Shown here piece after piece: positions 52,301 to 61,300 of a stretch of DNA of 64,000 nucleotides. The stretch is from Flavobacterium flabelliforme (GTDB lineage Bacteria > Bacteroidota > Bacteroidia > Flavobacteriales > Flavobacteriaceae). The notes under the pieces were generated by a model. That model made no database searches, was not told the DNA's origin, and saw only the letters and a program-made list of their open reading frames with translations. The DNA is taken from the NCBI RefSeq assembly GCF_017948675.1, contig NZ_JAGFBU010000001.1, forward strand, positions 1,054,001 through 1,118,000, in the 5' to 3' direction. The stretch's first letter is position 1; every line of letters begins with the position of its first letter. The position numbers and the translations under genes were made by a program.

Positions 52301-55300
52301 TTGTACTGACACGTTATTTTTAAAGAATTCATAGATGGTATAATTACTAGAACCACCTGCAACTCCGTTTACTGTAATAGTAGCAAAATTAGTTCCGTTA
52401 GTTCCTGCAGCACATGCAAATGGAGTGACTACTGGCGCAGGAACAGTTATTAATGCTGGCTCATCAACCGAGATTATAGCTGTTTCTTTACAACCTCTAC
52501 CAGAAGTGATTTCGACAGTATATGTTCCTTTAGTTAAACCATTGAAAACATTATCAGTTTGTATCGCCCCTATTGTTGGTGCAATAATTTGATAGGTATA
52601 AATTGGATTATCGTTGATACCAACTGCTGCATTTGTCATCGTTGCAGTAATTGTACCGTCGTTTCCACCATTACAACTTACATCTGTACTTGCGAGTGCA
52701 AATCCAGTAATAGGCGTTGCAACCACTAAATCTACAGTAACAGAGAACGTACAATTTGTTGACTTATCTCTTACTTCAAAAGTGTTTAAACCAGAACTTA
52801 CTCCTGTAAATTGACTTGTAGGTACATAAACACCAGTCCCTTTACGGTACTCATAATTTGTTGAACCACCCAAAGCAACTAAATCAACCACTCCATCGCC
52901 ATCTGTACAACTCGGCAATGCCGTAATCGTTGCGTCAAGTCCTAATGCTGGCAAGATAGTAACTGCAGCAGGGAAAGTGAATTCGCAACCAAATCTATCT
53001 TTTACAATAAGATCATACGCTTTAGCCACATTTACTGTGAATGTTGTACTCGTTTGGAAACCGCTACCAATACTATATTCATAAGGAGCCATTCCTGTAC
53101 CTATTGTTACCACTATATCATAAGTACCTGTTGCACTTGGACATTGTGAAACCACAGCTGCTGTAAATCCTGCTGGTAATGGATCAGTAACAACATTTAT
53201 TGTTAATGGTGCAGAAATACAATTGTTACTGTCTTTTGCATACACATACCAAGTGGTGCTAATGGCAGGATCTAATGCTTCCGAATCACTTGGACCAAAA
53301 GTTCCTGGTCCTGCAGTAGTTGGTACAAATGAATACGTATATCCAGGTGTTCCACCATTACCGACTACAGTAGCTTGTGCCGCTGTTTTACAATTTGCAT
53401 TATCCATATTTACTAGTGCAACAGTAACAATAGAAGGCTGTTTTACAACAGCAGTTGCTACCGCTTGACACAAAGTAGTATTGTCTAAAACTGTAATTTC
53501 ATATGTTCCGTGACCTAGACCAGTTAGTGGAATTGTGCTAAGTGTACTATTGGCAACTAAAGTTCCAAAAGCAACACCGTCTTTAGTAATCGAATAGTTA
53601 TAATTTCCTGAAAAACGAGATATGTTGAATTCTACTTTACCATCATCACCAGTATTACAACTCATATCTGCAACAGGTTGCCCCGTTACTACAATGTTTA
53701 CAACTGCATCAACTGTAATTAATTCTTGGTAAGAACATCCATTAGCATCTGTTACTTTGAACGTGTATTCTCCTGGAAGTAAACCTGCAAAAACAGCTGG
53801 ATCTGCAAATCCTGGTGTAGTAACTACAATAGGAGTTGCTGGAGCTACACCATTAAATTCGATTATTTCAAAAGTTAGTGCACCTACACCATTTGTTGCT
53901 TTTACTGAAATGGTAGACGTTGGTGTTGGGCAAATTGGTGCTACCGTAACTGTAAAATCTAAATCTGTTGGTTTATTCAACGGATTAATAGTTATTGTTT
54001 TTGGTGCTGTCTCACAACCATTAGCATCTTTTACCGTATAAGTAACCGTTTGGATTGCTCCATTATCATTGACAGTAAATGTATTATCACTATCATACCC
54101 ATTTGAGTTGAAGTTGTAATAATAACCTGTTAAAACTCCCGTTTGTGTACCATTACTCGCTGCAACTGTAATTAATGTTGCAACACTACACGTATTGTTT
54201 GCAGGATATGAATCAGTTGCTGTTAATATTCCTGGTTCTGTAATAACAATTGCACCCGTTGCAACTGAACTACAACCTTTAGCATCGGTTACAACAATCG
54301 TGTAAGATCCTGCAGCTAAGCCTGTATAAATTCCAGATGAATCACCTGTGTTATTAATTGCTCCTGATAATACAAATGTATATGGTGCTACTCCATTTGC
54401 TGGAATTACCGTAATACTTCCGTTGCTTTCGCCATTACATTTCACATTCACTTGAGAGGTTGTGAAAGTTGGTGTACTTGGATTCGTTACCTCTACAGTA
54501 TCCGTTGTAACAGTACAACTTGCAGCATTACTATCTGTAATCTCAAAAGTATAAATACCTGGTGTTGTTACATTCTCTGTAAAAGTTGAAACAACACCTC
54601 CTGTTACTGTTCCAACGGCTGTACCATTTAAATACATTTGGTAAGTATATGGTGCAACTCCTTCTTTAATATCAACTGTGATCTCAGCAGCTACTACTCC
54701 TGTACAGAACAAGTCTTTTGTTAAACTTGCAGTTGCTAGTAATTGTTTTTCAATTGTATAAGGCACTGTTTCTTCGCAACCATTGTCATCTTTTACCCCT
54801 AAAAGGTAGGTTCCTGGTGCGTTAAATGTTGCCATTTTATCTGCAATTGCCAAACCATCAACAGTGTATGATTTAACACCATTGTAAGTATTAGATAAAG
54901 CATCTAAATCAACTGTTAATGTACTTCCAACAAAACATAATGGAGCTGCTGGATCAATTGTAGGTGCTGCATTATAAATTATTGGAGTAGTTACTGGTGC
55001 AGAAACGCAACCATTAGCATCTTTTACATACACATCCCATGACAAATCAGTAAGGTTTGTACTTACTTCTAATACTGGATTGTCAGTATAAACTGTTGCA
55101 ATTGGTGCCAAAGCACCTGTTTTTACAACTGCATAGGTGTACACTCCTGTACCACCAACTACGTTACTTACTGTTATTGTCGATTTTTGTCTTGAACAGA
55201 AAACTTTAGTAGCAGCTGTTGTGAATGTAATTGCAACTGGTTCTACTAAAGTAACCGAATCGTCTTTCTGACAACCAGTCGTATTATCAGTAACTGTAAC

Positions 55301-58300
55301 TGTATACGTTCCTACTGAAAGACCTGTTAAGGTAATAACATCACCAACATTTGAAATTTGTGATGGGGCAAGTGGTGGTGAAGTTACCACTGAATAATTA
55401 CCTGTTGCGCTAAATCCTGTTACCGTAAAGGTAGCAGAACCATTATTGTTAATTCCATTAGCTGCATTACAAGAAATGGCAGCTTTCAATGCTCCAACTA
55501 TTGCAATTTTTGTTACCGCTTTAACTGGATATAATTCTTGATATGCACAACCATTAGCATCTGTAACTCGGAATAAGTAATCTCCTGGAAGTAAACCTGC
55601 AAAAACAGCTGGATCTGCAAATCCTGTTGTAGGAACTACAAAAGAAGTTGCTGGAGCTACACCATTAAATTCGATTATTTCAAAAGTTAATGAGCCTACG
55701 CCATTAGTTGCTTTTACTGAAATGGTAGATGAAGGTATTGGGCAAGTTGGTGCTACCGTAACTATAAAATCTAAATCGGTTGGTTTATTCAAAGGATTCA
55801 CAACTATAGGCTGTGGTACTGTTGTACAACCATTAGCATCTTTTACAGAATATAGAATTGTTTGGATTGCTCCATTATCATTTACGGTTTTCGTATTTAA
55901 TGTATCGTAAGAAAAACCATTATCAAAACTGTAAGAATATCCTGTACCTGTAGCTGTTGGTGTACCACCAGATCCAACAACAGTAATTACTGTCGCTGTA
56001 CTACAAGTAGTATTAATTGACTGTGTTGCTGATGCAATTAATAATGGTGGATTATTAATTACTTGTGTTGCCACCGCAGAACTACATCCTTTAGCATCGG
56101 TAACAACCACACTATAAGTACCTGCTACTAAACCAGTATAAATTCCTGATGAATCACCGGTGTTATTAGTTGCTCCTGATAATACAAAAGTATAAGGTGC
56201 CACTCCTTTTGACAAGTCAACATTTACTGTCAATGTTGCCGTTCCACCAAAACATTCTATTGGTGAACTGATAACAGTTGAAGCAATTGCTGGATCTATT
56301 GGAGCAGTAACTTTAAATGGGTCACTTTGTACCGTACAATTGTTTGCATCTGTAACTTGGAAGACATAAGTTCCAACAGTGCTATTCGCATAAGGCGAAG
56401 TAATTGTTGCAAACGGTGCACTATCAATACTTACTGCAAAGGTATAACTTGCATTATTCCCATCAGTAGCACTAAAAGTAAATGTAGCAGCAGTTGTTGC
56501 TGCAGGAGCGCAAGTAAGATCCTTAACTTGAGTAACCGCTAATTGTAACGGTTTGTATACAGTAACTGCGGTAGCGCTAGTTGCAATACAACCATTGCCA
56601 TCCTTTACAGTAACCGTATAAGCTTGTGTTGCTGCCGTTGGTGCAGGAACTGTAAACGTATACGTCGTACCGGTACTAGTAAAGAAATCAGTTCCGTTGA
56701 TGCTAAAACTTAGTGGTAATACACCCGTTCCTGTAGCTACAAAAGTATAATTTCCTGCTGCAGTACATTGGTTTGAGGCCAATGTTGGAACTGAAACTGT
56801 TGGTGTGTCATCTTTAGTAATCGTAATAGGTATCATTGCTGTACATAGATTTGCATCTTGTACGTATACCTCAACAGCCCAAGTCATTCCTAAAGGTGTT
56901 GCTACCCCATTCGTTAATGTTGACGTATCTATAGTCGTGACATCAGAGAAAATTATAGCTCCAGAAAATCCTGGTGGAACAATAGCATACTTATAATTTG
57001 GAGTGCCTCCTGCCGGTGACATCGTAATTTGAGAAATAGGTTTATCACAACTCACATTACTTGGTACAGCACCTATAGATAAATCTAAAGCTGGTTCTGT
57101 GATAGTAACCGATTTAGTGATTTCACAATTGGTTGTAATATCTTTAATAGTAACATCATAAGTACCAATTGCTAAATCCTCTAAAGTAATTACATCACCT
57201 AATCTACTTGATATCACTGGTAATCCAAATGGAGTTGTTGCTACACTAAAAGTAAAAGCACCTGGAGCGGTTGTTGAACTTGCCGTAAAAGTAGCTTTTC
57301 CTGTAGCTCCGCCTTTGCATTTTACATTATAAACAACATTTGGTACTAATTGAAGTGCTGGCAATTTTTGTACTGTATATAATTTTTCATCAGTACATCC
57401 TTTGCTGTCGGTAACTCTAAACATATAATCACCTGCTAACAATCCTATATAAGTTCCAGACGTATCTCCCGAGTTATTAGGGAAAGATGGACCAGAAACC
57501 AAAGTATAAGTAACGGTACCAATACCTTTAGAATAATTGATTTTGACATCACTTGTTAATGCAGGACAAGTCATTTGAGTAGGCACAAATCCAGTAATTT
57601 TTGGAGGATCTAATGCATCAATAACTATAGGAATCATAACTGTTGTACAGCCATTACTATCTTTTACAATGATGTTGTACGTTCCTGCTGTTGTTGTTTT
57701 ACGAATATTATTAGAGGAGTAACTAAATCCATTATCAAAACTATAAACGAAATTATTTGTACCACCTGATGTAGTAACCGTAATTGTTGCATCTATAGGA
57801 TCATTTCCTCCACCACATCTCATTTGATCTACCACAATTGTTGGTATCGCAATTGGCGTTGGATCTGTTACAGTAACCTTAATTGTTTCAACACAATCAT
57901 TAGCATCTTTTATATAATAGGTTACTTCACCTTCTGCTACTGTCTGATTAAATTCATTATTAGTTTCAGTTGGTAATGTAGGAGCAGCTCCTTTTTGATA
58001 GGTATAAGTTCCTGTTCCTCCTGTCGCATTAATTATTACAGTTGTGGCTTGACCCACACATAAAGGAATACCTGCTGCTGCTGTAGGAACAATTGGCACT
58101 AATGCATCAATTGTAGCGGTAGTTGTAGCAGTACACGTACCATCAGATACTTCAAAAGTATAATTTCCATCTGCTAAATCAGTAAAGATTCCAGTTGCAG
58201 CTCCAGTTGAATTTATAGTAGGACCAGCTGTAATAGAATAAGTATAAGTCGCGGGAAGAACGGTATTACCGCCATCCGCTTTCACAGTGATTCCACCATT

Positions 58301-61300
58301 AGGAACTGCAGTCTTACAATCTACTTTCTTAATTGCAATAGGATTAAGTGTTAATTGCTCTTTAACCGTAAATGGCGCCGAAGCAATACAACCATATCCG
58401 TCTTTGATATTCAGTGTGTAAGTACCTGGTGTCAGATTAAATACATTATTATTTGAATACCCACCTATAATCGCACCTTGATTTACGCTGTACGTAACTG
58501 GTAAAATTGTTGTAGCATCTGCTGTAACAGTTACAGCGATTGCTGTTCCTGTATAACATAATGAAGCCGGTGTAATAGTTCCAATTGCAGGCGCTATTTC
58601 TGGATCAACAGTCACTGGAGTACTTTGAATACATCCATAAGCATCTTTAGCATATACAATATAATTACCTGTTACACTTGTTTTATAAGTAGTGCTATCA
58701 ATCCATAATAAACTTGAAGCTGTAGGAGGAGTTGCTGTAGCCAATAAATACTGGTACTTATAAGGACCAGTACCTTTTTGTGCACTAGCCGTAATCACTC
58801 CTGAATTAGCATTACAGTTAACTTTTTTAGTGTTAGAAGCTGTAACGGTTAGTAATTCTAAAGATTCTGTGATGTTAAAGTTAGCTGTTGCAACACTACA
58901 ACCTGCATTTGTTCCGCCTACATCCTCTTTAATTAATATATAATAAGCACCAATTGGCAAAGGACCAATATTTACAAACGATATATTTCCGTTTGCAGGT
59001 ACAGTTCCAACTCCAGTTATTGAAGTTGATGTTTTTGTTGTAGCCTCAAATATTTCGTAGGTAATTGGTGTGCTAACCGCATATAAACTAGTTACACTAA
59101 AAGCAACTTTCCCGTTTGAATCTCCTTTACAAGCCACATTACTAACTGCAGAAACTGCTGCAACTAGTGTAGAATTAGATGGTATAGCTGTTGCTGCAGG
59201 GCTTGTAAAATAACATCCCGTTAGACTATCAAAAATTACAAATGAATAGGAAACTCCAGGTGTTAAATTGGTAAACGTAGCTTTTTTACTTCCGGTGCTC
59301 GATTCTGCCAACCAAGTTCCCGCAGGATAAATTTGTGGTTGACCCGTATAAATTTGGAAAAAGAATGGTCCATTACCCGTAATATTAGTAGAAAGTGCTC
59401 CCACTGCAACAGTGGCTGAACCACCAGTTGTACAATTAGCTGGAGGCAATACTACCGATATATCAAGATCTTTTACATCCGAAGCCACTTTTAAATCTGC
59501 CACAATTGCCGTACAACCATTTGCATCCTTAACGATAACTTGGTAAATCCCTGGATCTACAACATTAAATACGACAGTTCCTCCCGTTTCACCTAATGCA
59601 GAATTAGTATAAAATTTACCTGTAACAAAATAATCATAAGGAGCTTTTCCTCCAGTTACACCATTGATTGTAACAGAACCTTTAGAAACCCCAAATGCAT
59701 CACAAGTGATTGGAGCCGCTACAGCATCTATTACAATAGCAGGAGGATCAGTAATAGTGATTGTACTAGTAGTTGCACATCCTCTAGCATCAGTAAGGGT
59801 TATCGTATAAACACCTGCTTTTAAACCAGTTGTTTGTTCCCCATAATCTTTACCAGTTGTATTATTTTTTACATTTATAATAAAAGGAGCTGTTCCGATA
59901 GTATTATCGTACGTAACTACAATTTCTGCCGTTTCCTCATCGTGACATAAGATCATTTTGTTGATTGGCTGAACAACAGAAGTTATTACAGGAATAACCG
60001 TAGGAGTAACCAATTGCTTATTCGTTTGTACTGTACATCCTTTGCTATCTGTAACAAGGAAACTATAATTTCCAGGAGTTGCAAAAGTATTTGTAAAAGT
60101 AGTAGTCGCTATTCCCGTTACCACTGATCCAACAGTTGTTACACCATCATAAATTTGGTACGAATACGGTCCTGTTCCGTTTGTTATATTTACTGTAATA
60201 GAGGCATCAATTGGTGCCACACAAGTGATATCTTTATCTAGGAATGAAGTAGCTAAAATTTGTTTGTCAACCGTATAGTTTACAAAATCGTCACAATTAT
60301 TAGCGTCTACAACTCCCAATTTATAGGTACCCGCTGCAGTAATACTGTAGGTATTTCCTGTTATAGGTATCCCATTTACAGAATATTTTAATGTTCCAGT
60401 ACCAGTGCCTGTAAGTGTAATCGTAAAAGGACTACCATTAAAACATTGTTGTGCAGGAAGATTAATTTTAGCCGCAGGATCTTTTACGATTGTAACTGGC
60501 GTTGCTAATTGCTTTTCGCATCCGTTAGCGTCTTTTACCCATACATACCAAGTAGCGGTTGCTGGATTTAAATTTGCTGTATTTTTATTTAAGATATAAT
60601 CTCCCGCAGCAGGATTTCCTGTAGTGCTTATAAAAGCATAACTGTAAGGTGATCTACCACCAGCAGCGGTTACGGTTACAGTCGCTAAAGGAGTATTACA
60701 ATTCGCATTTTTATTAGATGTTAATGTCAATGTTACAGCAGTTGGCTCAGCAATGGTAAATGTAACATCTTTACTACAACCCGTAACATTATCAAGTACT
60801 CTTAAAGTATACGCTCCTTGTACTAATCCCGTTACATCAATGGTCGTATTAGTTGTAGCACCTACCGGAGTTATTGTTCCTGTTCCCGAAACTAAACTAG
60901 CCGTATAAGTTCCTGTAAATCCAGAAACCGTGATTTTTACGGAACCTGTAGCGTCTCCATAGCATTTAACATCTATTTGCGATGCTACAACTGCATTAAT
61001 AGTAACGAGTGATTTTACGGTGTAAGATTGTGTATCTGTACAACCGTTGTCATCCGTAACTTTAAACACATAAGTTCCCGCAATAAGATTCTTAAATTCA
61101 CCTGGCGTTGCCGTAGTGGTTCCAGCTGATGGACCAGAAACTAACGTATAAGAAAGTGGTGCTACTCCAGTACCTGCTATTGTGCTAACCTGAACGGTAC
61201 TTGTGGTACTAGGAAGAGGTGCACAGTAAAGCGTCGTTCCAGTAATTAGTGCTAACTTAGGGATGTTAAGAGCAGCAACAGGAACAGTGATTACAGCAGC